From contig NZ_LR735009.1 of the NCBI RefSeq assembly GCF_900009265.2, positions 170,476 through 234,475 of the forward strand: a DNA stretch of 64,000 bases, written 5' to 3'. A program made the translations under genes and the position numbers. Below the pieces are notes generated by a model. That model was not told the DNA's origin. It searched no databases and was given only the letters and a program-made list of their open reading frames with translations. Of this stretch, positions 25,614-34,367 are shown piece by piece (within the stretch, counting starts at the first letter, position 1; each line of letters opens with the position of its first letter). Origin of the DNA: Planktothrix paucivesiculata PCC 9631 (lineage in GTDB: Bacteria > Cyanobacteriota > Cyanobacteriia > Cyanobacteriales > Microcoleaceae).

Positions 25614-26705
25614 ATGGCAAATTCTCCCAGATCTCGCAAATCATCCGATGCAAAAGGCAATTCTTCCCAATCTAAAAAACCTAAGCCTACAGTTGATCCA
25701 ATTCCTACCTCAGAATCTGAGGAAGAAACGGAAGTTGATACTTCCCTATCCTCGTCTTCAGAACCTCCTATAGTTATGGAAGAACCCGTAGCTGAGGAAC
25801 CCATGGTTGAGGAACCTGCTGTTGTTGTGGAAGAACCTGTTGCTGAAGAACCGATGATTGAGGAACCTGCTGTTGTTGTGGAAGAACCTGTTGCTGAGGA
25901 ACCGCCTATTGTTGTGGAAGAACCTGTTGCTGAGGAACCGATGATTGAGGAACCTGCTGTTGTTGTGGAAGAACCTGTTGCTGAGGAACCGCCTATTGTT
26001 GTGGAAGAACCTGTTGCTGAGGAACCCATGGTTGAGGAACCTGCTGTTGTTGTGGAAGCACCCGTAGCTGAGGAACCGATCGTTGAGGAACCGCCTGTTG
26101 TTGTGGAAGAACCCGTAGCTGAGGAACCTGTTGTTGTGGAAGAACCTGTTGCTGAGGAACCGCCTATTGTTGTGGAACCAACCGTAGCAGAAGAACCTCC
26201 TATGGTAGAGGAAGAACCGGAAGCGATCGCCCAAGAACCCACACCCGAACCCTTGGTTGAAGATCAACCGAAATGGGTGAATACTTCAGCAACGGAAATT
26301 TTATTCAATGCTGAACCGATCAGTGCCAGTAAAGTTGAAGTGGTGATTGATTCTCCAACGACTTTCTCCTATGATTCTGTTAACCAATCTGTACAACCTA
26401 TGAAAGAAGAAATTCTCGCATTTTTATCTGAACTCCCCGAAAATTTAGGAAGTTTCTTTAAAGATTACAAACGTCCTTTAACCACGGTCGGTTTAATCGT
26501 TGCCTTCTTAATTACCTTCAAAATTTTAGTAGGATTAGTAGAAATTATCAATGAAATTCCTCTAATCAAACCTACCTTTGAAACCGTTGGTTTAGGATAC
26601 TCAGCTTGGTTTATTTATCGTTATCTTCTCAAAGCAGATAATCGCAAAGAACTCAGTGCAGATTTTAATACCCTCAAAGAAGAAATCCTGGGTAAAAAAT
26701 CATAA
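25614..26705 (+). CDS. CAAD-domain membrane protein with long Glu/Pro/Val repeat
   Basis: 363 residues. Residues ~1-50 are polar. About 52-215 is a degenerate repeat built on VVEEPVAEEP. Residues ~265-360 form a CAAD domain (cyanobacterial aminoacyl-tRNA synthetase appended domain, the CURT1 fold): an amphipathic helix, two membrane helices (TTVGLIVAFLITFKILVGL; VGLGYSAWFIYRYLL) and a C-terminal amphipathic helix (LSADFNTLKEEILG). In some cyanobacteria this domain is fused to GluRS, IleRS, LeuRS or ValRS and anchors them to thylakoids; stand-alone versions bend membranes. Here it is separate but 20 bp behind gltX, so joint transcription is likely. The repeat may act as a flexible tether. Confidence 0.88.
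   Translation: MANSPRSRKSSDAKGNSSQSKKPKPTVDPIPTSESEEETEVDTSLSSSSEPPIVMEEPVAEEPMVEEPAVVVEEPVAEEPMIEEPAVVVEEPVAEEPPIVVEEPVAEEPMIEEPAVVVEEPVAEEPPIVVEEPVAEEPMVEEPAVVVEAPVAEEPIVEEPPVVVEEPVAEEPVVVEEPVAEEPPIVVEPTVAEEPPMVEEEPEAIAQEPTPEPLVEDQPKWVNTSATEILFNAEPISASKVEVVIDSPTTFSYDSVNQSVQPMKEEILAFLSELPENLGSFFKDYKRPLTTVGLIVAFLITFKILVGLVEIINEIPLIKPTFETVGLGYSAWFIYRYLLKADNRKELSADFNTLKEEILGKKS
25771..26210 (+). repeat. In-frame degenerate repeat coding EEPVAEEP
   Basis: Copies of gaacctgttgctgaggaacc with variants, arranged in higher-order blocks (MVEEPAVVVEEP / PPIVVEEP). The spacing keeps the reading frame. It also creates long open antisense frames that are not genes. Confidence 0.88.
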
Positions 26706-26722
26706 ACTAAACAGTTGTAACA

Positions 26723-27220
26723 ATGACTAATGCCACTCTCAAAAACTTAGCATTGGGCGTTGTGATGGTGACGGTTGGGTTATTGCTGCCTCGTTCAGTG
26801 GAAGCTCAACCGTTTAACGGCGCATCCACCCCCATGTTTGAAAATATCAGCCTCAGTCCTCAATTCAGACCTAACCCTCTGTTGATTCGGGGATTAAGTG
26901 GAGGGCCAACTTTGGCTAAGGATATCGCTGGACGCCAAGAAACCCAAACCGGAACTTGTCAGGGTTATGTGGATCAACAACCGGATCATACGGTAATTTT
27001 AACCAGTTTTTTTGATTATTTAAAACTGCAAGTCCAAAGTAGCGAAGATACGGTTTTAGTGATTCGAGGGCCGGGGGGAAGTTGGTGTAGTGATGATGCT
27101 AAAGACATGAATCCTAGTATTGAAGGTCAATGGTTATCGGGAAAATATGAAATTTGGGTAGGGTCTTATAAACCCAATGCTTATCACCCCTATCTGATTT
27201 CAATTACGGATAAACCATAA
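26723..27220 (+). CDS. Secreted protein of unknown function
   Basis: 165 residues. A clear signal peptide with likely cleavage after SVEA (residue 28). The mature part contains GTCQGYVDQQPDHTVIL, VLVIRGPGGSWCSDDA and YEIWVGSYKP. Two Cys residues (in GTCQG and SWCSD) could pair. The pattern resembles small beta-sandwich domains like those after peptidases (PPC type), but no firm family call is made. It starts 17 bp after the CAAD gene stop, so gltX, CAAD and this gene may form one transcript. Confidence 0.8.
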   Translation: MTNATLKNLALGVVMVTVGLLLPRSVEAQPFNGASTPMFENISLSPQFRPNPLLIRGLSGGPTLAKDIAGRQETQTGTCQGYVDQQPDHTVILTSFFDYLKLQVQSSEDTVLVIRGPGGSWCSDDAKDMNPSIEGQWLSGKYEIWVGSYKPNAYHPYLISITDKP

Positions 27221-27234
27221 TAGGATTTTCATTA

Positions 27235-27882
27235 TTACTCACTATGATGTTGTTCACGAACCCAACGTCTAAAATCTTTTAAGGTGGCAGTTTCTCCGTC
27301 CCGCAAACCTTGACGAATATATTGGGGAATAATTTCTAAAGGCAGCCAGGGAAAATGTAAACTTTGAGTTGATTTTTGATAGGATTGAGTGGTTTTATCT
27401 AAAACAAAAACCTCTAATTTCTGACCCGTATAACGCCATAGTTCAGGAATTTCAAAAGCAGCATAAATCGCTTGTTTATCTAAGGAACTGCTAGTTATAT
27501 CAATTTCCAATACTAAATCAGGAGGTGGGTCTGATTCCAAATCAATATTCTGTTTATGTCTAACTAAGGGTTCATTATTCAAATAATAACAAGAATCCGG
27601 TTCTGCACCTTTTAATAATTCTTCTCGTTTTAAGGTTAAAGAACCCATTTTTTTTAAATTTAGGTTTAATTCATCTGCTATAGCCCGAATTAAATCATCA
27701 ATAAACCGATTATTATTTTCATGTTCTCCTAATGGAGTCATAATTTCTAATACTCCCTGATCATAATATAAACGAATCAGGCGATTATTTCCTAAATCGT
27801 TTAATAAATTAATAAATGTTTGCCAACTGACTTGATTTAAAACCGTGCGTTGTTCAGGTATGGTTAAAGTCGCTGTAGTCAT
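27235..27882 (-). CDS. Uma2-family (DUF820) putative endonuclease
   Basis: 215 residues, a PD-(D/E)XK-type family expanded in cyanobacteria. Family features: LLNDLGNNRLIRLYYDQGVLEIMTP split across the N-terminal half (key part YDQGVLEIMTP), GAEPDSCYYL, PPDLVLEIDITSSSLDK with catalytic Asp, Glu and nearby residues, and IPELWRY. Function is unproven in most members; association with mobile DNA is common. It runs convergent to the secreted-protein gene with a 14-bp gap and has its own upstream gap. Confidence 0.88.
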   Translation of the reverse strand: MTTATLTIPEQRTVLNQVSWQTFINLLNDLGNNRLIRLYYDQGVLEIMTPLGEHENNNRFIDDLIRAIADELNLNLKKMGSLTLKREELLKGAEPDSCYYLNNEPLVRHKQNIDLESDPPPDLVLEIDITSSSLDKQAIYAAFEIPELWRYTGQKLEVFVLDKTTQSYQKSTQSLHFPWLPLEIIPQYIRQGLRDGETATLKDFRRWVREQHHSE

Positions 27883-28031
27883 AGTAGGTTTACCTCGATC
27901 AATTTAGTATAACCTCAAATCAATTATGGGGCAAGGGCAGAAATTGTAAGGGGAGTGAGCATCTGTGTCATCAACACCATTTTGAGCGCGGGTCTGCTAA
28001 GGATGATGGATAGAATTTAGCCTCCATTCAA

Positions 28032-29489
28032 TTAAACACTGGACTGTTTTACTGCCTGAATTGCCTTTCTGCGAACTTCTAAAATTTGACCAATCTCACG
28101 AGCAAAACTCGGTTGCCGTTCAATCATTTGATTAACAACAATCGAAGAAAAGATCATCACTTCGAGATCTTCAATAGCAGTTACAGAAACTGTACTAGGT
28201 TCACCAGAAAAAAGAGCCATTTCCCCAAAAAATTCTCCTGCTTTCAGTGACAATACTTCGCATTCAGTTCCCCACGCATCCGGGGTTGTTAAAAGGGCTT
28301 TTCCTGAAATAATAATATAGAGATCGTTACCTGGATAGCCTTGCTGAATTACTTTTTCTCCTGTACCAAAGTGATGAAGCATAACCCCTTGAGACAGGTT
28401 ATCTAGGTTAGTTTGTTCTTTTTTGAGAGGCACAAATACCGGAATTGATTGTAGGGTTTCAGCAAATTTTTTGGAAGGATCTTCTAATCGAGAATTCGAG
28501 CCACGAGTATGATATAAAGTGCGAATTGGAAAGGGAATTTTTAAATTATTGCGTTGGGCTGCATACCAAATTCGAGTCATAAACCGATCCCGAATTTTCT
28601 CCAATTCGCTATAGTTTTCAATAAAAAATTTTACCTCATAAGTTACACTAGAATCATCATAAGAAAGGGTAAAAATCTCCGGTTCGGGTTCGCTTAAAAT
28701 TCCCTGAGTTGAAAGGGCTGTGCTTTTTAAAACTTGTTTGGCTAAATTCGGTGGATCATTATAGGAAAACCCAATTTGAATCCGTTCTCCATGAAGCCGT
28801 AAGGGTTGGCTAAAATTATGAATGGTTTCTCCACCAATCACTTTATGGGGAATTACAATCATTTCCCGATCAAAGGTTTGTAGGCGCACTGCACGCCAAT
28901 TAATATCAATAACTTGTCCGACCGTATCTCCTACTTTTAACCAATCTCCAACGGTAAATGGACGCTCAAATAGCAGTGCAATTCCTGACATAATACTGCC
29001 CAATGTATCTTGAAGTGCTAAAGCAATGACGATGGAACTAACCCCCAATGCCGTTGCTAAACCTGCCAGATCTGCATTCCAAACACTTGACAATGCGATC
29101 GCCGTTCCTACCAAAATCAAAAATAGTCGAGAAAGATCAATCAGAAGTTTAGGAAATCTAGCTCGCCAAGTATCAGCTTCTGCTTGTTCAAATAAGATAA
29201 CATTCAGTAGAGAAAGTGCAGCATGAATCACGAAAATCCACAACAAAGTTTGCACTGTTCTGATTAAATTGCTATTATGATCAAGTTTGAGAACATACTG
29301 CATAAACAGCAAGAACACAAGGACAGGTAAAACCAAATTTCGCACCACCTGTAAGGTTGTTGCTAGAGGTTTACCCCGTTTTTTTAATCGATGGATAATT
29401 TCCCCCAGAACGATAATCAAAAAAGGAAATCCAACCGCAAGGGTGATTGACCAAATAAATAAATTACTTTGAATAATTGTAGGGTTCAT
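28032..29489 (-). CDS. MscS-family mechanosensitive channel with C-terminal cyclic-nucleotide-binding-type domain
   Basis: 485 residues. Four to five N-terminal helices lead into the MscS pore and beta domain (LATALGVSSIVIALALQDTLG; FTVGDWLKVGDTVGQV). A cNMP-type beta barrel occupies residues ~360-475 (GNDLYIIISGKALL; FFGEMALFSGEPSTVSVTA). In cNMP sensors the phosphate cassette is GE(x)AL...R-S/T-A; here the Arg position reads STVS, so canonical cAMP binding may be lost. The fusion is known in bacteria (bCNG channels). An adenylate cyclase gene lies 114 bp upstream on the same strand. Confidence 0.9.
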   Translation of the reverse strand: MNPTIIQSNLFIWSITLAVGFPFLIIVLGEIIHRLKKRGKPLATTLQVVRNLVLPVLVFLLFMQYVLKLDHNSNLIRTVQTLLWIFVIHAALSLLNVILFEQAEADTWRARFPKLLIDLSRLFLILVGTAIALSSVWNADLAGLATALGVSSIVIALALQDTLGSIMSGIALLFERPFTVGDWLKVGDTVGQVIDINWRAVRLQTFDREMIVIPHKVIGGETIHNFSQPLRLHGERIQIGFSYNDPPNLAKQVLKSTALSTQGILSEPEPEIFTLSYDDSSVTYEVKFFIENYSELEKIRDRFMTRIWYAAQRNNLKIPFPIRTLYHTRGSNSRLEDPSKKFAETLQSIPVFVPLKKEQTNLDNLSQGVMLHHFGTGEKVIQQGYPGNDLYIIISGKALLTTPDAWGTECEVLSLKAGEFFGEMALFSGEPSTVSVTAIEDLEVMIFSSIVVNQMIERQPSFAREIGQILEVRRKAIQAVKQSSV

Positions 29490-29495
29490 TGTATA

Positions 29496-29522
29496 GCAGG
29501 GAACAGGGAACAGGGAACAGCT
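29496..29522. repeat. Short tandem repeat (gggaaca)
   Basis: About three to four copies of a 7-bp unit, the same family as 5908-5937, between the MscS-type gene and the adenylate cyclase gene. Confidence 0.8.
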
Positions 29523-29603
29523 TAACTGGGAACACCGGAGGAAAAGACTTCACCGTCTAGCTTTCAGCTTTCAAGATTCGGTTTAAAATGCCTATAAACT
29601 TAT

Positions 29604-31748
29604 TCATAAAATTCCCAAGCTCTCAACTTCAATCGGTGAGTGTTTACTTTTCAATAACCACCCATTCAATTTAGGTTTACCATTAACTTCTTTCTCCGAT
29701 ATTGGCTCAAACTGATAAAGATCCTGAAGCCGACGATAAACGGTCTGAGATACTAAAATTCTGCCGGGTGGACAGGCATTTTTCAGGGCTGTAGCCAGGT
29801 TGATCGTATCACCCCAAACATCAAAAATACAGCGATTTCGACCTACAATTCCCGCAATAATATCCCCAGCGTTAATACCAATTGAAATATTCAAGGATAA
29901 TCCCCGTTCATGACTAAATCGACGCACAATAATCAAAATTTCTAAGGCAACATCAATGGCGCGTTTATCGTGATCAAGATAAGGAATTGAAAGCCCACAA
30001 ACGGCTAGATAACTATCTCCAATTGTTTTAATTTTTTCCATCCCATACCGTTCAGCAACTTCATCAAATGCGGTGAATAAATCATTTAAAATAGCGACGG
30101 ATTCATTAGCACTTAAGGAGCTAGATAGTTTAGAAAATCCGGTTAAATCGGAGAACAAAACAGCAACATTTGATAGATCTTCAGCCATATCTTTGTTTCC
30201 CCGTTGAAACCGTTTTGCTACTGAAGTAGGAAAAAGACTTAACAATAATTCTTCATTTTCCTGATTTTTTTGTTCTACCAGTAAGGTTTGAGCCTGTAGA
30301 CTCCGTACAATTTTATTAAAGGATTTTGCTAATTCTCCAAATTCATCTTCCGTTTCTAAAGGTACGATTGCATCAAGTTGTCCGGCGGAAATTTTGCGGG
30401 TTCCCTTAATTAATTGATTGATCGGGTTCACAAATAAATTGGCTAAAACCATGGCTATTAATGTTATTAATAACATTAGTAATGTCGCTGAAATTAGAAT
30501 TTGGTTCCGAAAGGAATAAATCGGAGCATAAGCTTCTGATATATCTATTTCTGATAAAATCACCCAGTCTAATCCGTCAATGCGAAGGGGTGCAAAGGAA
30601 CTCAAAACCGGAATGTTTCGATAGTCTCTAATAGTTCGAGTTCCTTGCTTACCATTTAACGCATCGGCAACGGCTTCTGTTCTCACATATTGTTGTAAAA
30701 TAGACGTACCATATTGATTGATTCGGTTGATTTCTGCCTCACTCATTCCTAGGGATCTCAACGCTTTAGCATAGCCTTTTGGATCTTGTACTAAAAACCT
30801 GGAAATGGAACGCATTAAGGTATCTCGTCCGACTAAATAAGTTTCTCCGGTTTGACCCAAACCATCGCTTTCCCAATGCTGATTACCCGTCATTACATGA
30901 TTAATTTCATTAACTGGAAGTTGAAAAGCTAACACCCCAATTAGCTCAGATTGATTCAAAATAGGAGCCGCGATAAATGCGGCTGGAGCGCCATAGGAAG
31001 GAGCATAAGCTTGAAAATCAATGATTGTGGCATAGTCCTTTGATTGTGCTTCTTTTACCTTCTGAAATAGATCAGCGAGATTACTATTTTGATAGGGGCC
31101 GTTTTCCAAATTAGTTGTAAAGTCAGTTTCTTTGAAAACGGTATAAACGATATTTCCTTGGGGATCAATTAGGAACATATCGTAATAACCAAACTTCTGA
31201 ATAATATTGCGAAAAATAGGGTGATAGCGAGCATGAATTTTGCTATATTCGCTCCCATCTTTGGCATAATCTAAGGCCTCTTTTTTACCCACTGGATGGG
31301 GATTATCAGCAATATAATAATATTGTAAATAGCGCGAAGCGATTGTTTTGGGTAGATAGGATTCTAAAATCGGTGAACCTTCTTCAGTTTCGGTGAGGCG
31401 GGGAAGAAATTTGTCACGGTAGTAAGTGATTAATTTGGGGTCAAAACTCTGTGTAATATTAATAGTTTGGAGTTGAGGATAAGCCGTTGCAAATTCTTGC
31501 ATCGCCGCGATGATTGCTGGATCTTCGCTCAAGGTTTGGGTATGATTGCGAATATTTTTAAAGTAGGATTCAATTTGGTAAGCTTTGGAAGCGCGAACAC
31601 TCGTTAACTGATTAAATACTCGGTGTGTTAGATTTAATTTTCCACTCCGATACCCTAAATAAGCAGTTACTAAAATTGAACAACTGCTGACGGCTAGCAG
31701 CATCATGATCAATTTGGATTTGATACTGACAGAGGTGAGCGATCGCAT
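29604..31748 (-). CDS. Membrane-bound adenylate cyclase (Cache-HAMP-class III cyclase)
   Basis: 714 residues. TM1 lies at residues ~10-30, then a large extracytoplasmic Cache-type sensor, TM2 at ~410-440 and a HAMP segment (PINQLIKGTRKISAGQLD). The C-terminal class III cyclase domain (~525-700) has metal aspartates in LFSDLTGFS and TIGDSYLAV. Substrate determinants are Lys in MEKIKTIGD and Asp in FDVWGDTIN; Lys/Asp is the ATP-specific pair, so cAMP is the expected product. An Asn and Arg are also expected in the transition-state site; NLATALKNA supplies the Asn, but where Arg is usual the sequence has Lys. It reads toward the MscS gene. Confidence 0.9.
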   Translation of the reverse strand: MRSLTSVSIKSKLIMMLLAVSSCSILVTAYLGYRSGKLNLTHRVFNQLTSVRASKAYQIESYFKNIRNHTQTLSEDPAIIAAMQEFATAYPQLQTINITQSFDPKLITYYRDKFLPRLTETEEGSPILESYLPKTIASRYLQYYYIADNPHPVGKKEALDYAKDGSEYSKIHARYHPIFRNIIQKFGYYDMFLIDPQGNIVYTVFKETDFTTNLENGPYQNSNLADLFQKVKEAQSKDYATIIDFQAYAPSYGAPAAFIAAPILNQSELIGVLAFQLPVNEINHVMTGNQHWESDGLGQTGETYLVGRDTLMRSISRFLVQDPKGYAKALRSLGMSEAEINRINQYGTSILQQYVRTEAVADALNGKQGTRTIRDYRNIPVLSSFAPLRIDGLDWVILSEIDISEAYAPIYSFRNQILISATLLMLLITLIAMVLANLFVNPINQLIKGTRKISAGQLDAIVPLETEDEFGELAKSFNKIVRSLQAQTLLVEQKNQENEELLLSLFPTSVAKRFQRGNKDMAEDLSNVAVLFSDLTGFSKLSSSLSANESVAILNDLFTAFDEVAERYGMEKIKTIGDSYLAVCGLSIPYLDHDKRAIDVALEILIIVRRFSHERGLSLNISIGINAGDIIAGIVGRNRCIFDVWGDTINLATALKNACPPGRILVSQTVYRRLQDLYQFEPISEKEVNGKPKLNGWLLKSKHSPIEVESLGIL

Positions 31749-32053
31749 AATTATAAAAAGTCAGGATAGAGTTTACCTCCCAATGGAGTATAACTTAAAA
31801 GTTCAGAACACAATATGTCATAATCAAAGCTGACCTATTATTATTGTTTTTTTCTTAATTATCAGCAGCAAAAGCTACAATTAGAGAAGAAATTAGATGA
31901 TCCTATTTCTACGTTAGAGACTAAAATTAATGCTTTTTGTCTGTATCGCTATCCGATTAAAAAGCCAATAATTTATTAAATAGGGAGTCAAAAATTATCT
32001 GATTTTCCCTATCTTCTCCCTCTTCAAGAAAGAAGAATAGGGAATTTATAAAA
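31749..32053. other. 305-bp intergenic region, no supported gene
   Basis: Separates the cyclase gene from argD. It is AT-rich. A ~43-codon plus-strand frame ending at 31979 (QQQKLQLEKKLDDPISTLE) looks protein-like but lacks a start; it may be a gene relic. Nothing else is supported. Confidence 0.5.
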
Positions 32054-33313
32054 TTAAGCTGTTAACTGTTTTAAGGCATTTTCAACCGCTTGTAACGCCT
32101 GATTAACTTCTTCCTCCGTCACAATTAAAGGGGGCACAAAACGTAACACTTTCGGGCCAGCCGGAACTAACAATAACCCCGCTTCCATTGCCACTTTCAC
32201 CACTTGAGGAGAGGTTAATTCCACATCTTCTTTTAATTCTAAACCATTAATTAAACCCCAGCCTCGGACTTCGGCAATTAAATCAGGATATTTTTGGGCA
32301 ATTTCTGTTAACTTGCTGCGAAGTTGTTCTCCCCGTTTTTGGACATTTTCCAGAATATTTTCTGTTTCTAAGGTTTGACAAACTGCCAACGCCACCGCAC
32401 AAACAAAAGGATTTCCGCCAAAGGTAGACGCATGACTTCCAGGTTCAAAAACATCACAAAACCCTTTACACATCATCGCCCCGATGGGAATACCACCGCC
32501 CAAACCCTTCGCCGAGGTAAAAATATCGGGCTCAATTCCTAAATTTTCATAACCCCATAATTTACCACTGCGACCCACGCCAACCTGAACTTCATCTAAG
32601 ATTAAAAGAATGCCTTTTTCATCGCAAATTTGCCGAACTCGTTGGAAATATTGAATATCCCCAGGACGGACACCTCCTTCTCCTTGCAGCGCTTCTAACA
32701 TAATCGCGGCTACCCGTCGCCCGTCTTTATCAACATCAGCAATTGTTGATTCTAAAGCCTGAATATCATTATAAGGAACATACACAAACCCAGGTACTAA
32801 CGGACTAAAACCTTTTTGATATTTAGGTTGTCCGGTAGCTGTAATTGTAGCTAAAGTTCGACCATGAAAACTGGCATGGGCGGTGATAATAACTGGGTCT
32901 TCAATATTTAATTTTTCGTGGGCATATTTGCGAGCTAATTTAATCGCTCCTTCGTTTGCTTCCGCTCCAGAATTACAGAAAAAAGCTTTATCAGCACAGG
33001 AATGATCTGTTAACCATTTGGCTAATTCTCCCTGCACGGGAACATAATATAAATTAGAAACATGGTGCAGAGTTTTAATTTGTTTGGTGACCGCTTCAAT
33101 TAATACCGGATGGGCGTGTCCCAGGGTACAAGTAGCAATTCCGGCGACAAAATCTAGGTATTCTTTGCCGTTAGTATCCCAAACGCGACACCCTTCTCCC
33201 CGCTCTAAGGCAATGGGAAAACGGACGTAGGTATTCATGACATGGGAATTAAAGTCATCAATACTAAAATCGCTGGTGACAGGCTCTTTTTTGACTAAGG
33301 TTTCTGGACTCAT
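32054..33313 (-). CDS. argD: Acetylornithine aminotransferase
   Basis: 419 residues, class III PLP aminotransferase converting N-acetylglutamate semialdehyde to N-acetylornithine in arginine synthesis. Motifs: GIATCTLGHAHP near the start, FFCNSGAEANEGAIKLAR, the cofactor Asp in LILDEVQVGVGRSG, the PLP-binding Lys in TSAKGLGGGIPIGAM, and STFGGNPF. All are intact. The specific ArgD call over other ornithine or GABA aminotransferases rests on overall pattern and length. No other arg genes are nearby. Confidence 0.92.
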   Translation of the reverse strand: MSPETLVKKEPVTSDFSIDDFNSHVMNTYVRFPIALERGEGCRVWDTNGKEYLDFVAGIATCTLGHAHPVLIEAVTKQIKTLHHVSNLYYVPVQGELAKWLTDHSCADKAFFCNSGAEANEGAIKLARKYAHEKLNIEDPVIITAHASFHGRTLATITATGQPKYQKGFSPLVPGFVYVPYNDIQALESTIADVDKDGRRVAAIMLEALQGEGGVRPGDIQYFQRVRQICDEKGILLILDEVQVGVGRSGKLWGYENLGIEPDIFTSAKGLGGGIPIGAMMCKGFCDVFEPGSHASTFGGNPFVCAVALAVCQTLETENILENVQKRGEQLRSKLTEIAQKYPDLIAEVRGWGLINGLELKEDVELTSPQVVKVAMEAGLLLVPAGPKVLRFVPPLIVTEEEVNQALQAVENALKQLTA

Positions 33314-33399
33314 AAATTACTCCTAAATTCGGTTTGTGTTTGATTTCTAAATTTTAGGGTAAAATCTTCGTTTCCGGGGTTTGTTTTGTCACCAAATCC

Positions 33400-33774
33400 T
33401 TATAATTTATATTCTAAAGGTTGACAAAATTGATCAATTCCCGATTTCACCGCATAAATGACAACCGGAGTAATTAATAGGGCTGGACATTGATTTTCAG
33501 CAATTAGAGATTCTACCATTGCTGTAATATTACCCTGAATTAATTCTTCCCGCAGGTCTTTATTACACAAACTAACCCGATATCGTTTGGCTAAACCATC
33601 TAACCAATTTTCAGAAGTATCGGGTGACTGACCCACATAAATTGCCATTTCAATGGCCGCATCTTCGAGATCTCCTTCACAATTTTCAATTCTATCTAAG
33701 GCTTCTAAAGCAACGGAATATTCAGCTAATTGTGAGCGAAATTGAGCAATTTCCTGAGATGTGAGAATAATCAT
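33400..33774 (-). CDS. Conserved-looking hypothetical protein
   Basis: 124 residues, mostly helical, without signal peptide or motif that I recognise. It includes LEALDRIENCEGDLEDAAIE and CPALLITPVVIYAVKSG. It lies 17 bp after ruvC on the same strand, so it is probably the last gene of the chlI-ruvC-orf series. The clean frame and operon-like spacing support a real gene. Confidence 0.75.
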   Translation of the reverse strand: MIILTSQEIAQFRSQLAEYSVALEALDRIENCEGDLEDAAIEMAIYVGQSPDTSENWLDGLAKRYRVSLCNKDLREELIQGNITAMVESLIAENQCPALLITPVVIYAVKSGIDQFCQPLEYKL

Positions 33775-33791
33775 AAATAATCCGTTATACT

Positions 33792-34313
33792 TCAGTGAAT
33801 TAATTCGTATTGGAAAATTATATCAGGATCAAACCAAGCTGTTAATGCCACCGCCAAAGCGTCCGCAGCATCATCAGGTCTAGGAATTTCTGTTAAATTC
33901 AATTCCCGAGCCACCGCTTCTTGAACTTGATATTTATCCGCATTGCCATGTCCCGTCAAAGCCTTTTTAATTTGACCGGGAGTAAACTCAATTAACGGAA
34001 TTTGGTGTTGAGCCAAGACTAATAATAACACTCCTTTGGCTTGAGCAACGGCAATAGTATTTGCCATGCGATAAAAAAAGAGTTTTTCCACAATAGCTAA
34101 ATCCGGTTTTATCTGGGTTAATAACTGGTTTAAATCCTCATAAATAATACATAAACGCTTGCCTAATTCAGTTTTAGCAGGGGTTTTAATCACTCCAAAA
34201 TCAATTAAAGAAACCGCTTCTTGCTCTTGAGTTTTATCATTAATTTGACATTCAATTGCCCCAAATCCTAATATTGCTAAACCCGGATCAAAACCTAAAA
34301 TTATTTTTTTCAT
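33792..34313 (-). CDS. ruvC: Holliday junction resolvase RuvC
   Basis: 173 residues, the usual length. It cleaves four-way junctions during recombination repair with RuvAB. The four catalytic acids appear as Asp9 (ILGFDPGLA), Glu76 (AIVEKLFF) and the C-terminal Asp148/Asp151 pair ([13 protein letters not shown]). [14 protein letters not shown] is the conserved basic segment before them. A stem-loop separates it from chlI upstream. Confidence 0.94.
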   Translation of the reverse strand: MKKIILGFDPGLAILGFGAIECQINDKTQEQEAVSLIDFGVIKTPAKTELGKRLCIIYEDLNQLLTQIKPDLAIVEKLFFYRMANTIAVAQAKGVLLLVLAQHQIPLIEFTPGQIKKALTGHGNADKYQVQEAVARELNLTEIPRPDDAADALAVALTAWFDPDIIFQYELIH

Positions 34314-34322
34314 AAAATTTAA

Positions 34323-34349
34323 GGTGCGTCAGCCAACAGCCCACGCACC
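34323..34349. terminator. Stem-loop between chlI and ruvC
   Basis: A 7-bp perfect stem (ggtgcgt at 34323-34329, acgcacc at 34343-34349). On the plus strand it is followed by attttt; on the minus strand it follows chlI by ~20 bp but lacks a T-run, so it may be an attenuating hairpin or a dispersed repeat (ggtgcgt elements recur at 61027 and 61571) and not a full terminator. Confidence 0.45.
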
Positions 34350-34367
34350 ATTTTTGTCAAGCATTAA

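Noticed and set aside
25481-26267. Long minus-strand frames rich in Ser/Thr/Gly or Asn/Phe/Arg
   Set aside because: They are shadows of the repetitive EEPVAEEP coding region of the CAAD gene.
31840-31979. Plus-strand 43-codon frame between cyclase and argD
   Set aside because: No start codon or ribosome site and no recognisable domain; mentioned only as a possible relic.
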